NCBI RefSeq assembly: GCF_040829825.1
Contig: NZ_JBFOLH010000023.1
Source of the DNA: Leadbetterella sp040829825
GTDB taxonomy: Bacteria; Bacteroidota; Bacteroidia; Cytophagales; Spirosomataceae
Reading direction: 5' to 3' (one strand)
DNA: 64,000 bases
Made by a program: the position numbers and the translations under genes. Shown piece after piece: positions 43,886-53,396 of this stretch. The first letter of the stretch is position 1. Each line of letters begins with the position of its first letter. Below the pieces are notes generated by a model. That model made no database searches. It worked only from the letters and a program-made list of their open reading frames with translations, and was not told where the DNA came from.

Positions 43886-43937
43886 AGAAGAGAAAAAAAC
43901 AGCACCCGGTATGAAAATAAATAAATGCTTGCCTCAG

Positions 43938-44255
43938 CTATTCACGATCTTCGTATTCGGTCTTATAATTGCCGATGTGAATTTCACTGTTTTTAATGCG
44001 CCTCTGATTGCGGAAATAATTGATAACTCCTGTGATGAGGAGGAGAGCGGAGATGCTGAAAAGCGGAATTTCGAAGATGCCGGTCTGAGCGGGGACAACC
44101 AGGTTGGGAATGGTCAGGCCGGCTATCAGGAAATACATGGAAGACCGGAGAAACGACAGAAAGGTAGTCTGGTTAGCCAGGTGGGTGCGCTGTATGGCCA
44201 GCTTCTCGCGAAGAATAAGCTCTTTTTTTACAGCAGTATTTGGTGTATCTTTCAT
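43938..44255 (-). CDS. DUF202 membrane protein (YidH-like)
   Basis: 105 residues. It has the family start ILREKLAIQRTHLANQTTFLSFLRSSMYFLIAGLT and two further hydrophobic segments (PLFSISALLLITGVINYFRN). DUF202 proteins are small inner-membrane proteins of unknown function. It lies 48 bases after the Crp/Fnr gene on the same strand, so they may be co-transcribed, and it precedes the MBL operon promoter. Confidence 0.88.
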   Translation of the reverse strand: MKDTPNTAVKKELILREKLAIQRTHLANQTTFLSFLRSSMYFLIAGLTIPNLVVPAQTGIFEIPLFSISALLLITGVINYFRNQRRIKNSEIHIGNYKTEYEDRE

Positions 44256-44303
44256 AAATCAGTCTTGCGTATAATGTCAGCCGGATATCGCCCGGTGCTT
44301 TGT

Positions 44304-44948
44304 TCAGAATTCAGGATTTAAGAGTTCAATGCTGTTCCGGTTCAGCTTTATTTTTCCTTCATTTTCAAGGGCTTTCAGCAAACGGGAAATCACTACCCTT
44401 GAGCTGTTGAGCTCGTAAGCAATTTCCTGGTGGGTTTTGTTGATCACCCTGGAACGGTTCACTTTGGCGGCTTCGCGGAGATAATTGAAGAGCCGCTCGT
44501 CCATGTGCCTGAACGCCAGGTGGTCAATGGCCGAAAGCAGCTCATTAAAGCGGTTATTGTAGCTTTCAAATACAAAAGTACGCCAGCTTTTGTATTTTCC
44601 CATCCATTCTTCCATACGGGTTACGGGTACCATGGCCACCAGGCCCCTGTTTTCAGCTACTGCGCGGATCTCACTTTTTTTATCGCCGGCACAGCAGGCC
44701 AGGGTCATGGCGCAGGTATCGCCTTTTTCAATGAAGTAGAGGAGGAGCTCGCCTTCATCGGGGTCTTCCCGCATGATCTTGATGGCCCCCGTGATGAGCA
44801 GGGGCATGGTTTTGATATAACGGCCTATCTCGATCAGCACGTCGCCTTCTTCAAAAGGCACCAGCCGGGCTGCCGAAGCCATTTCACGGATCAGCTCTGC
44901 TTCAAAAATACCACGGAAAGTTTCGTGTAACAATTCTTCTGCATTCAT
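44304..44948 (-). CDS. Crp/Fnr-family transcriptional regulator
   Basis: 214 residues from the ATG at 44948 (MNAEELLHETF); a longer frame starts at 44978. The cyclic-nucleotide-binding-like domain (about 25-115) includes VPFEEGDVLIEIGRYIKTMPLLITGAIKI; the C-terminal helix-turn-helix has INKTHQEIAYELNSSRVVISRLLKALENEGKI. A Cys pair in ALACCAGDKK lies in the beta-roll, not in an FNR-type N-terminal cluster motif, so ligand sensing is unclear. It probably controls the sulfur operon through the GTAAC-N4-RTTAC sites at 43872 and 45007. Confidence 0.9.
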   Translation of the reverse strand: MNAEELLHETFRGIFEAELIREMASAARLVPFEEGDVLIEIGRYIKTMPLLITGAIKIMREDPDEGELLLYFIEKGDTCAMTLACCAGDKKSEIRAVAENRGLVAMVPVTRMEEWMGKYKSWRTFVFESYNNRFNELLSAIDHLAFRHMDERLFNYLREAAKVNRSRVINKTHQEIAYELNSSRVVISRLLKALENEGKIKLNRNSIELLNPEF

Positions 44949-45006
44949 TGGGGCTCGGGCGTTTTTCGCTTGATACAACCGTATGCCGGTTGCAGCGCTT
45001 AAGAGG

Positions 45007-45020
45007 GTAACAATAATTAC
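45007..45020. promoter_or_regulatory. second FNR/CRP-like site (GTAAC-N4-ATTAC)
   Basis: Differs from the 43872 site by one arm base (ATTAC for GTTAC) and spacer AATA. It lies 59-72 bases upstream of the Crp/Fnr ATG and could allow autoregulation. Confidence 0.4.
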
Positions 45021-45068
45021 GGTGCCGGCCGTTCCGGGGCAGGGGTATTATAGCGAAAGGTATTCTTA

Positions 45069-45100
45069 AAAAGGGCCGGATAAGATTACCCGGCCCTTTT
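45069..45100. terminator. terminator after susD
   Basis: AAAAGGGCCGG (45069-45079) pairs with CCGGCCCTTTT (45090-45100); on the - strand it is followed by T-rich sequence, 22 bases past the SusD stop. Confidence 0.88.
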
Positions 45101-45122
45101 ATTCCTGTGAAATATACACTGA

Positions 45123-46733
45123 TCAGTACCCCGTGTTCTGCTTCAGGTTCGGGTTTTTCTCCAGCTCACCGATGGGGATCGGGAAGATGGTGCGGGTAGA
45201 AGCCTGGGCATGCGGACGGTGGTTGAACCAGGTTTTGGTCTGGTATACACCGAACCGGATCATATCCTGCCGGCGGTGTGCCTCAGCGGCAAACTCCCAG
45301 CCCAGCTCATCGAGGAAACGGCCGTATTTGATGTCGGCACCGCCATTGCTGACGGCTACGGTACCGTCTTTTTCCTGCCATCCGTATTGGTACACGCTGC
45401 CTTTCAGCAGGTCTGCTCCTTTAACGGTAGCCTTGGCAGGGTTGCTCTTAAAGGCTCTTTGTCTTACCTGGGTTACCAGTGCGGCGGCTTCGTCTGCATC
45501 TCCCTTCCTGAGCAGGGCTTCGGCTTTCATCATCAGCACATCACCGTACCGGAACATCGGGTAGTCGTTGTCCAGGTTGCTGGTAGCTCCCTGCTTGATC
45601 TTGTATTTTCCTATCCTGTAGCCGCTGTTGCTGGGTGCCACGGTACCGTCGCCTCCTATACCGGGCACGGCTTTAACGTAATCAATGACCAGCGCACCGG
45701 TAGTGGCATTGTACTGCGGTCCCTGTATCCAGGAGTCTTTCAGCCTTGAGTCTTCCGGATCGTACGTGTCAATGAACTGCGGAACGGCACAGTTACCTCC
45801 CCAGGGGCCGGCTGACATGTTGTATACCAGGCGGCTCAGCGGATCAAGGGTTTTCATATGGATCTGTGAGCCCTGCCCGTAGATTTCATCGTAAGGAACG
45901 GCAAAGATGATTTCTTTGGAGTTCTGGTTGGTATAGGTAAATACGTCAGAGTAGTTGGCATCCAGCACATAGCTGTTGCTGTTGATGATGTCATTGGCTT
46001 CTTTGATCACGGCATCCCATTGGGCGGTACCGGTGTATACTTCGGCATTGAGATACACTTTGGCCAGCAGGGCCTTTGCTCCCCATTTGTTCATCCGTCC
46101 GTAAGTTCCCGCCACATCGGTAGCCAGGAGAGGGATGATCTCATTGAGCTCTTTCACAACAAAGTCATAGACTTCCTTGCGGGTTTTCTGCTGCGGAAGC
46201 GAGACGTCGCGGTAGTCGGTTACGATGGGCACGTTCCCGTGGTTATCCAGCAACAGGTAGTAGGCCAGGGCCCTGGCAGCGCGAAGCTCGGCAATAGCCG
46301 CCTTACCGGTTGCATCAGGAAGCGGAATATTACCGTCTTCAATCTGGGCGATAACCCGGTTAGCTCTTGTAATGCTGGCGTAGGCCTGGTTCCAGGTGTT
46401 GGTAGGCTGCCATTGCTCGGAGTTCCAGGTATGCTGGTGCATCCGGCGGTAGGTACCGCCATCGTCCCAGCCGTTAGGCCTTACCGGTGTGATAATGGCG
46501 TCAGCCGGTTCTTCCTGGAGGTCGAAATATCCCTGCCAGCCGAACATCAGCGAACGGAAGGAGGCATACACGGGCGCCAGGATATTGGGCAGGTCGCGCT
46601 CAGTAGGCTTGAAAGAGGTAGATAATACCTCCGAAAAAACTTCTTCATCCAGGTTCGTACAGGAGCTCATTCCCCCGCCCACAAACATGCAGGCGGTAAG
46701 GGCATATACATATATCTTTTTCATTGCTTTCAT
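45123..46733 (-). CDS. SusD/RagB-family outer membrane lipoprotein
   Basis: 536 residues. The lipobox is GGMSSC; the mature protein is surface-exposed. SusD features include the N-terminal TPR-like helices (WQPTNTWNQAYASITRANRVI, AAIAELRAARALAYYLLLDNHGNVPIVTDY) and the C-terminal YPMFRYGDVLMMKAEALLR and AHRRQDMIRFGV, ending LEKNPNLKQNTGY. It binds glycans and acts as a lid for the SusC next to it (23-base gap). The neighbouring GH43 enzyme suggests an arabinose- or xylose-containing glycan. Confidence 0.96.
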   Translation of the reverse strand: MKAMKKIYVYALTACMFVGGGMSSCTNLDEEVFSEVLSTSFKPTERDLPNILAPVYASFRSLMFGWQGYFDLQEEPADAIITPVRPNGWDDGGTYRRMHQHTWNSEQWQPTNTWNQAYASITRANRVIAQIEDGNIPLPDATGKAAIAELRAARALAYYLLLDNHGNVPIVTDYRDVSLPQQKTRKEVYDFVVKELNEIIPLLATDVAGTYGRMNKWGAKALLAKVYLNAEVYTGTAQWDAVIKEANDIINSNSYVLDANYSDVFTYTNQNSKEIIFAVPYDEIYGQGSQIHMKTLDPLSRLVYNMSAGPWGGNCAVPQFIDTYDPEDSRLKDSWIQGPQYNATTGALVIDYVKAVPGIGGDGTVAPSNSGYRIGKYKIKQGATSNLDNDYPMFRYGDVLMMKAEALLRKGDADEAAALVTQVRQRAFKSNPAKATVKGADLLKGSVYQYGWQEKDGTVAVSNGGADIKYGRFLDELGWEFAAEAHRRQDMIRFGVYQTKTWFNHRPHAQASTRTIFPIPIGELEKNPNLKQNTGY

Positions 46734-46756
46734 CTTTTGAATTTGATTTCGGGAGA

Positions 46757-49705
46757 TTAAAATGAAACATTTAATCCCAGGGTGTACGTACGGGTGTTGG
46801 GATATTTATCCCGGTGATCAATACCCGGTGCAAAAGTGAATTCGCCCGTATAGCTTACACCCTCCGGATCAATGCCTTTGTAGCCGGTGAACGTCAGGAA
46901 GTTCAGCACAGAGCCGTAAATTCTCAGGTTATTGATTCCTTTGATGGTTTTAGCGGGAAGCGTATAGCCGAGGGTTACGTTATCCAGCTTGAGGTAATCT
47001 CCTTTTTCAATGTAATGGGAAACATACACCAGGTCGTTTTTCAGCTCTTTGCCGTATACCGGATCATAGGCGGTTTTCAAGACGTTATAGGCTTTGTTTA
47101 CCGGGTTTTCGTAGTACAGCCGCTGCATGTTCAGGATATCGTGGCCGAATGCTCCGCGGAAGTTCACCGTCATGTCAAAGCGCTGGTAGTTCAGGCTGTT
47201 ATTCCATCCCAACAGGAATTTCGGAATACCGTTACCGTAATACTGGCGGTCGGCCGGAGTGGCATCAGCAATCGGGATCACCTCGCCTTTCTGGTTTTCT
47301 ACCAGCCATTTGCCGTTGTCGTCCACGCCCACACTTTTCAGCACATAGAACTGGCCGATAGGCCCGTTTACCTTTACACGGTGCGTGCTTACCTGGATAG
47401 GCTCACCGGTATAGCCGGCATCAAAGTACTCGGAAGTAACCTCAAACTGGTCGTTTGACAGGTTGAGCAGCTTGTTTTTATTGGTAGAGAAGGTAAGGCC
47501 GGTGTTCCAGTTAAACGATTTGTTCTTTACCGCTTCTATATTCAGCAGGAATTCCAGGCCTGAATTTTTCATCGATCCCGCATTGAGCATCATATTGCTG
47601 GTCAGGTAGGGAGGAACCGGTACACTGAAGTTATAGAGCAGGTCGTTTACGGTACGGGTATAGTAATCTACCGAACCGCTTACCCGGTTTTTAAGGATCC
47701 CGAAGTCAAGACCCACGTTCCATTCGGTTTTCTTTTCCCACCGCAGGTCGGGGTTGAAGTTCCGGGCCGGAATGAAGCCGGGCACCCATTTTCCCCCGAT
47801 AAATGCGCCCTGGCTCTGGGCAAAGTTATAGCTGATCTGTGACTGGTAAGGAGAAGAGGCTATGGTACCCGTTACCCCTACCCCTGCTCTCAGCTTAAGT
47901 TGAGAGAAGGTGGTGCCGGATTTCAGGAATTCTTCGTTAGCGATGTTCCAGCCTACGGAGAATGCGGGGAAAGTACCCCATTGGTTGTTCTCCCCGAAGG
48001 TGGAAGAGCCTTCCCGCCTTACACTGGCCATCAGCATATACTTGTCGTTAAAGACATAGTTTACCCGGGCAAAGAAACCGGCCAGCTGCCATTTGCTCTT
48101 GTAGCTGCTCATGGTGGCCAGACCTCTCTGCAGCGCCGTACCCGCTTCAATTTTGTTGTAGGAGTAGGCGTCAGTAGGGAAGTCGAAGTTATATACATTA
48201 AACGATTCACCGGTATAGTCCTGCCAGCTGTATCCGCCCAGCAGGGTAAAGCGGTGCTGGTTAAACGATTTCATGTAATTGGTGGTCAGCTCCAGCAGGT
48301 TTTCGGTTCCTGCCCCGGTAGACCGGTTGGCTGTTCCGTTCAGGTTGTTTTTGGTGGTGTTTACGTGCCGGAAGGTCGTGGAGTTCCCGTAGATATTATC
48401 CGATTGTACCCGCGAAGCCATCATCTTGAAGCTCAGGTCTTTAATGGGGCGGTAATCTACCGATCCGCTGAAACGCGATTCTTTGCTTTTGTTATCGCTG
48501 ATGGTTTCATGGATAATTCCCAGGGGATTATCGTACATGTAGGCGTTGCTTTCTTTCCAGGTGCCGTCGGCATTCCGGATAACGTCTGTCGGGTTCCGGA
48601 TCATCGCCTGCCGCCAGGCCCAGCCACCGGCTCCGCCCTGGTCGGATTTGGTAGAGGAGTTGATGATCTGGATATTGGTTTTTACTTTTCCGTCAAACAT
48701 CTCGTGGTTCAGGTCAGCCCGGAGCGATACCCGTTGCTGGCCGGTTTTCAGCATGATCCCTTCCCAGTCGCGGTAGTTGAGCGAGGCCGTGAAGTTGGTT
48801 TTGTAGTTGCCGCCGAAGAAAGCCAGGTTATGGTTCTGGCTTACCGGGTTCTGAAGCACTTCATCGATCCAGTTGGTGCTGCCACCCAGGTCTTCATAGG
48901 CATAGCCCTGGGAAATCAGCCGCCGGTAATCTGAAGCATCCATCATTTCCGGCTTCCGGAAAATCCGTTGCTGGTTGACGTAGGTATTGTATTCTACGGT
49001 AGCTTTATTGTCCGGATTTTTGTTTTTACGGGTAGTGATCAGAATCACCCCGCCGGTAGCACGCGTACCGTAGATGGCAGCGGCCGAACCGTCTTTCAGC
49101 ACGTCAATCGACTCGATGTCTTCGGGTGCCACAGTAGAAATGCTGCCGGGAACACCGTCTACAATAACCAGGGGGTTTTGTGAGCCGTTAATGGAGTTAA
49201 GCCCCCTCAGGTTGATCTGGGTGGTGGCGTTGGGGTCACCGCTGGGCGTGGTGATCCGCAGACCGGCCACTTTTCCCTGGATGAGCTGCGCCGCATCACG
49301 TACGGTACCTTTCAGGAAGTCTTCTGATTTTACGCTGGCTACCGAGCTGGTAACATCTCCTTTTCTTTGTGTACCGTAGCCCACTACTACCAGCTCATCG
49401 AGGGTGGAATTGCCCCCGGTCAGGGTAATGTCAAGGGTTCGCTGGCCGGTCAGGGCAATTTCAGTTTTGTCGTACCCGATGGCCGACACAACCAGTACGG
49501 CATTGGCGCCGTAACGGATGGAAAATTTCCCTTCCGCATCGGTGTACGTATGGGTACCGGTATTTTTGATACCTACCATAGCAACTTCAATGGGTTTCCC
49601 CTCCTGGTCTCTGACGGTACCCGTTAGGGTAGTCTCCTGTGAAAACGCCATCCACGGGAGCGCCATTAAGCACAGGAGCAGGCAGACTGTAAGGCTTTTG
49701 TTCAT
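46757..49705 (-). CDS. SusC/RagA-family TonB-linked outer membrane transporter
   Basis: 982 residues with a signal peptide (MNKSLTVCLLLCLMALPWMAFS). Residues about 25-110 are a carboxypeptidase-regulatory-like domain (LTGTVRDQEGKPIEVAMVGI); a plug domain (about 115-225) has VVGYGTQRKGDVTSSVASV and IESIDVLKDGSAAAIYGTRATGGVILITTRK; the barrel ends TYTLGLNVSF. It imports oligosaccharides with SusD using TonB energy. No anti-sigma/ECF pair is adjacent, so regulation probably comes from another regulator such as the AraC gene nearby. Confidence 0.97.
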   Translation of the reverse strand: MNKSLTVCLLLCLMALPWMAFSQETTLTGTVRDQEGKPIEVAMVGIKNTGTHTYTDAEGKFSIRYGANAVLVVSAIGYDKTEIALTGQRTLDITLTGGNSTLDELVVVGYGTQRKGDVTSSVASVKSEDFLKGTVRDAAQLIQGKVAGLRITTPSGDPNATTQINLRGLNSINGSQNPLVIVDGVPGSISTVAPEDIESIDVLKDGSAAAIYGTRATGGVILITTRKNKNPDNKATVEYNTYVNQQRIFRKPEMMDASDYRRLISQGYAYEDLGGSTNWIDEVLQNPVSQNHNLAFFGGNYKTNFTASLNYRDWEGIMLKTGQQRVSLRADLNHEMFDGKVKTNIQIINSSTKSDQGGAGGWAWRQAMIRNPTDVIRNADGTWKESNAYMYDNPLGIIHETISDNKSKESRFSGSVDYRPIKDLSFKMMASRVQSDNIYGNSTTFRHVNTTKNNLNGTANRSTGAGTENLLELTTNYMKSFNQHRFTLLGGYSWQDYTGESFNVYNFDFPTDAYSYNKIEAGTALQRGLATMSSYKSKWQLAGFFARVNYVFNDKYMLMASVRREGSSTFGENNQWGTFPAFSVGWNIANEEFLKSGTTFSQLKLRAGVGVTGTIASSPYQSQISYNFAQSQGAFIGGKWVPGFIPARNFNPDLRWEKKTEWNVGLDFGILKNRVSGSVDYYTRTVNDLLYNFSVPVPPYLTSNMMLNAGSMKNSGLEFLLNIEAVKNKSFNWNTGLTFSTNKNKLLNLSNDQFEVTSEYFDAGYTGEPIQVSTHRVKVNGPIGQFYVLKSVGVDDNGKWLVENQKGEVIPIADATPADRQYYGNGIPKFLLGWNNSLNYQRFDMTVNFRGAFGHDILNMQRLYYENPVNKAYNVLKTAYDPVYGKELKNDLVYVSHYIEKGDYLKLDNVTLGYTLPAKTIKGINNLRIYGSVLNFLTFTGYKGIDPEGVSYTGEFTFAPGIDHRDKYPNTRTYTLGLNVSF

Positions 49706-49820
49706 AAGTAAAAAATTTTTAAGGTTAATTGAATCGAACCCGAATGGTTTGAATTGAACAAAATTCTTTCAAAATGCTGAGGCTTGCTCTGCGCATTTTA
49801 ACCAATGAATACCAAAATTT

Positions 49821-49851
49821 AACAGCAACTTAATATTGCGAAGTTGCTGTT
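49821..49851 (-). terminator. hairpin between the GH43 gene and susC
   Basis: Perfect 11-bp stem AACAGCAACTT (49821-49831) pairing with 49841-49851 around a 9-base loop, 32 bases past the GH43 stop on the - strand. The trailing T run is short (AAATTTTGG), so it may be a terminator or a stabilising hairpin. Confidence 0.6.
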
Positions 49852-49882
49852 TTATAGTAGGTTAAGATGTGCGCAGAAACGG

Positions 49883-52800
49883 TTAAAATCTGTGTTTTGC
49901 TCCCGGCGAGGGGGAAGTGGTCAGAAGCCGGATATTTCGGAAAACGCCATAGCCGCTGACGTTGTTATTGGAGGATTGAAAGAGGCCTACGGCAAGAGAG
50001 CCTGCAGAGAGGCTGTTGTTTGTAACGGGAGAGCCCGGCAGCTCCTGCCAGTTTTTGCCGTCATGGCTGGCCCGGAGGTAGAAGGTATTTTCTACTTTCT
50101 GAACTTGCAGAAAGCGCATGTAATTCCAGGCAGCTCCGTTGTTTTTCTGGATCCTTCTGCCGTTATGGGTGTGGGTGGTCATGTTCCCGATGTTCCAACC
50201 GGTGAGTACGGTATTCTGAATATGATTTTCCTGCTCTCCAGCCAGGCTTCGTACCATAATGCCGGCCTCGGTGGCGGTGCTGCGTTTTTCGTTTTGACCC
50301 ACCAGGTCGCTGAGCTCTGCCGTGAAGGTGAAATCACCGGTTACGGTTTTATACAGGAAAGGACCTTCTTTTCCCTGGCCGCTCCACGAAGAATGCAAAG
50401 AGCCCAGCCGGATGCCGCCGTTTTCCTGCATTATCACCGCCTGAAGGGTATCTGTGTTGGAATGAACCCGGTGGCCTGTCCAGAAGGCCGGCTTGTCTTC
50501 TTTCAGCAGATCGTATGGGCCGCTGAGGTCGGGAGAGGTCTCAGTGAGTTGGGGCAGCTTCCCGTTGAAAACAGCTTCTGCACTGATGTTGCCCTGCTCA
50601 TCACGGGCTTTTGCGGTAAAAGGGGCGGAAAGATCCGCCTGCTGAAACAGGTAATGCGTTTTATTGATCCATCCGCTGGAGTTCTTCCCGTTCGAGAAAT
50701 AATACCGGGTACCGGGTTCGGGCTGTGCTGCAGCAGCTACCAGTACATCTCCGGGAGTGACCGGGCTTACCCGGATCGACTTCATCACAGGCGCGGGCCG
50801 GGCATTTTGCCAGGCACGGTGCAGATCCCGGTCTTCTGAAACGATCCAGCGGCTGACAGCCGTGTGATTCAGGGTAAGCGTATGCACGGCGAGCCGGCCT
50901 TTTTGCGGGATGCCGTTTACCGAGTAATTTCCCGAACCGTTCACAGTGATGGTGTACCAGCGGCCGGGCCGGACTTCTGCTATGCGGTAAAGGTCAGATG
51001 TGGCAGCAACAGGACAGGCCTGGAACGTAAGGTTACCTGCCGGGTGGGTAAGCAGCCAGGCGGCTACGATTTCACTGAGCAGGGGCTGGCCGTCAAAAAT
51101 CACACTTTGTTTGCCGTTAAAGTCAACCGCCTTTACAGCTGCCGCCGTACCACCCTTTGTTCCGCGATTCGGCCAGGGCTTTTCCGTATCATACTCCGTA
51201 TCGATAGCAGAGAAATACCAGGGAGGGGCGGTTGAGGTAGCAGGCAGGAAAATCTCTTCCGGCCCGAGGGCGCGGTCGTATACTTTCAGCGAGGCAATGG
51301 CCCCGTCAAAGAAGTTTTCCCGGAAAGCATCTGTTCCCAGCACGAAGTTTTCTGCGTTTCTTACAAACAGCATCTTGTTGGCCTCGCTGACCAGCCTTCC
51401 GTTTATCCATATTTTTTCCATATAGCCGTCAAATGTGATGGCTATCCGGTGCCATTTCCCGGCTTCGGGGAGCGTCTTATAGGGCATATCCGGCCAGGAA
51501 CCATGGGTTACCGCTCCTTTGTAGGCGTCAGAGCCGTAACCGAATTCGGCGAGGGTGATATCCTGCCGGCCGGCTGACCACGACAGGAAAGGTTCGTACC
51601 GGTCGATCTCCGGGTTGAGAGCGTCGAGAACTACCGTATAGCTGCTGTTCCTCGACAGCGAGGCCGGAACTTTGAAATCAGAGGTAAAGCAGTTTTTATC
51701 GCTGATCACAAAACATTTTTTACCTTCCAATACATCGATATAGGCGCCTTGCTGTGAGCGGAAGGCCCCGCTGAGCTTTCCCCGGTTGGGGATGTCTTTT
51801 ACCAACTCTCCCGGAAGGTGATTGTCTGCGCTGAGATCAACCAGCAAGCCTTTCTGTACCGGTTTACCGGTCTCTTTCTGCGGATCAGAGGTATAGAATT
51901 CCCGGTTTATTTTTTCTTCATAGATTTTTATGTTCCAGATGCCTTTGGGCAGGCCTGGCACCTGGGTGTCAAAAATATGAAGCCGGATATAACGCATGCG
52001 GGCATCGCCGGTGTCGGCCATCGGGCTGCCCCAGCGCCGGTTATTTCTTTTGTCGGCAAATGTTTTCCAATGGGTGCCGTCTTCCGAATAGTCAATGCGG
52101 TATTCGTAGTACCAGGTGGCGTATTCAAACTGGGTAAGGATGGTTCTGACCCGGCGCGTTTCTCCCAGGTCTATCTGCAACCAGGCCGGGTTCATGTTGT
52201 CTCCGGCCCGCCATAGGGTGCCGTTGTTATCGTCGGCAGCAAAAGCGGCCCGGAAGTCAGCATTGTATTCGGAGGAAGCCGTTGTGGCTTTTCCCAAAGC
52301 CAGGTTGGGATAGGGAAGGGTATTTTTCGCCAGGAAACCGATGCCTTCGTGGGTGGGGAGGATACGGGCAATATCCCCCTTCTCATCGAATACGATTTTG
52401 TCTGCTGCCAGCTGGCGGTGAAACCCGCCCCCTGAATGCGGGTTGTTGTGCCGGTGATATATGATATAATAATCTTCGCCCTCCTGCAAAATACTGTGGT
52501 GGCCGGGACCGTGAACGCTTCCGTCATCGTTGGTGACCAGTACCGGATTGTGTGCAGGGTATTCGTACGGTCCGAAAGGCCCGGTTGTACTTTTTAGGTA
52601 TTGTACCCGGTAGGTATGGTCTTCGCAGCGGCCCGAAGAGTACATAAGGTAGTATATCCCGTTTCTTTTGAACATAAAAGGAGCCTCAAAGAAGTCTTTG
52701 GCTACGGTATTAGGAATGAGCTCTACCCGGGAAAAGGTTTTCATGTCGCGGTTCAGCAGACCTGCTGCGCAGCCGTGGCCGGGGTAGATGCCCCACGTGC

Positions 52801-53290
52801 CCCAGAACATGTAGATACTGCCGTCATCATCGGTAAATGTCTGGGCGTCGAGGGTGATCACACCGGGGATCCTGTAGTTCGGGATGATGGATTTTCCGTC
52901 GGGATTCAGCGGTGTCCACGGCCCCGCAGGCTGATCGGAAGAGGCGCCGAAAATTTCTACCGGCTGGCTGTAGTAAAGGTAGTAGCGGCCGTCATAGCCG
53001 CGGGTTACATCGGGTGCCCAGTACCAGTGCGTACCGGGCCAGTTCATGGGCTTAAGCGACCAGTTGACAAAGTCTTCAGACACCCATACCTGTGAAGGGC
53101 CTGCACCCCAGCCGTTGCCGTCTGTGGTGGCAAAAAGGTAGTAGGTATTCCCGATTTTTTTAACGGTGGGATCGGCAAAATAACCGGGTACCAGCGGGTT
53201 GTACAGGCCGGGTTGCTGGTAGCTTTTCAGTTCCTGGGAAAAAGCGCCGGTGCATGCTGCCAGCAGGAAGAATATAACAGCTCTTGTCAT
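49883..53290 (-). CDS. multidomain GH43-family glycoside hydrolase
   Basis: 1135 residues from the ATG at 53290, the start of the signal peptide TRAVIFFLLAACTGAFS. The GH43 propeller (about 25-325) has the nucleophile-region FADPTVKKIGNTYYL, Asp in VITLDAQTFTDDDGS, the acid Glu in KDFFEAPFMFKRNGIYYLMYSSG and the HHSI near 285. It is followed by a discoidin/F5-8 C module (about 340-475), a LamG-like domain (about 495-690), a region of uncertain fold and a DUF1349-like C-terminal domain (about 960-1135). It probably cleaves arabinan or xylan. It lies directly upstream of susC. Confidence 0.9.
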   Translation of the reverse strand: MTRAVIFFLLAACTGAFSQELKSYQQPGLYNPLVPGYFADPTVKKIGNTYYLFATTDGNGWGAGPSQVWVSEDFVNWSLKPMNWPGTHWYWAPDVTRGYDGRYYLYYSQPVEIFGASSDQPAGPWTPLNPDGKSIIPNYRIPGVITLDAQTFTDDDGSIYMFWGTWGIYPGHGCAAGLLNRDMKTFSRVELIPNTVAKDFFEAPFMFKRNGIYYLMYSSGRCEDHTYRVQYLKSTTGPFGPYEYPAHNPVLVTNDDGSVHGPGHHSILQEGEDYYIIYHRHNNPHSGGGFHRQLAADKIVFDEKGDIARILPTHEGIGFLAKNTLPYPNLALGKATTASSEYNADFRAAFAADDNNGTLWRAGDNMNPAWLQIDLGETRRVRTILTQFEYATWYYEYRIDYSEDGTHWKTFADKRNNRRWGSPMADTGDARMRYIRLHIFDTQVPGLPKGIWNIKIYEEKINREFYTSDPQKETGKPVQKGLLVDLSADNHLPGELVKDIPNRGKLSGAFRSQQGAYIDVLEGKKCFVISDKNCFTSDFKVPASLSRNSSYTVVLDALNPEIDRYEPFLSWSAGRQDITLAEFGYGSDAYKGAVTHGSWPDMPYKTLPEAGKWHRIAITFDGYMEKIWINGRLVSEANKMLFVRNAENFVLGTDAFRENFFDGAIASLKVYDRALGPEEIFLPATSTAPPWYFSAIDTEYDTEKPWPNRGTKGGTAAAVKAVDFNGKQSVIFDGQPLLSEIVAAWLLTHPAGNLTFQACPVAATSDLYRIAEVRPGRWYTITVNGSGNYSVNGIPQKGRLAVHTLTLNHTAVSRWIVSEDRDLHRAWQNARPAPVMKSIRVSPVTPGDVLVAAAAQPEPGTRYYFSNGKNSSGWINKTHYLFQQADLSAPFTAKARDEQGNISAEAVFNGKLPQLTETSPDLSGPYDLLKEDKPAFWTGHRVHSNTDTLQAVIMQENGGIRLGSLHSSWSGQGKEGPFLYKTVTGDFTFTAELSDLVGQNEKRSTATEAGIMVRSLAGEQENHIQNTVLTGWNIGNMTTHTHNGRRIQKNNGAAWNYMRFLQVQKVENTFYLRASHDGKNWQELPGSPVTNNSLSAGSLAVGLFQSSNNNVSGYGVFRNIRLLTTSPSPGAKHRF

Positions 53291-53396
53291 CGGGATGAGA
53301 TTTGCAGATACAAATATAGAGCTGTCAGCAGAGCCGGATGGTTGTGTTTTAACCATTCCTGCGTAGATTTTGACCGGGCGGCCTGAAGCCGGGCCT

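Noticed and set aside
47900..48934. 344-codon open frame antisense to susC
   Set aside because: It is the complement of a well-supported SusC barrel, has no family resemblance and shows compositional features of a shadow frame in GC-balanced DNA.
46757..49705. TonB-linked transporter with an ECF sigma/anti-sigma pair
   Set aside because: No sigma or anti-sigma gene is adjacent to this SusC/D pair, and SusC has no extended N-terminal signalling domain.
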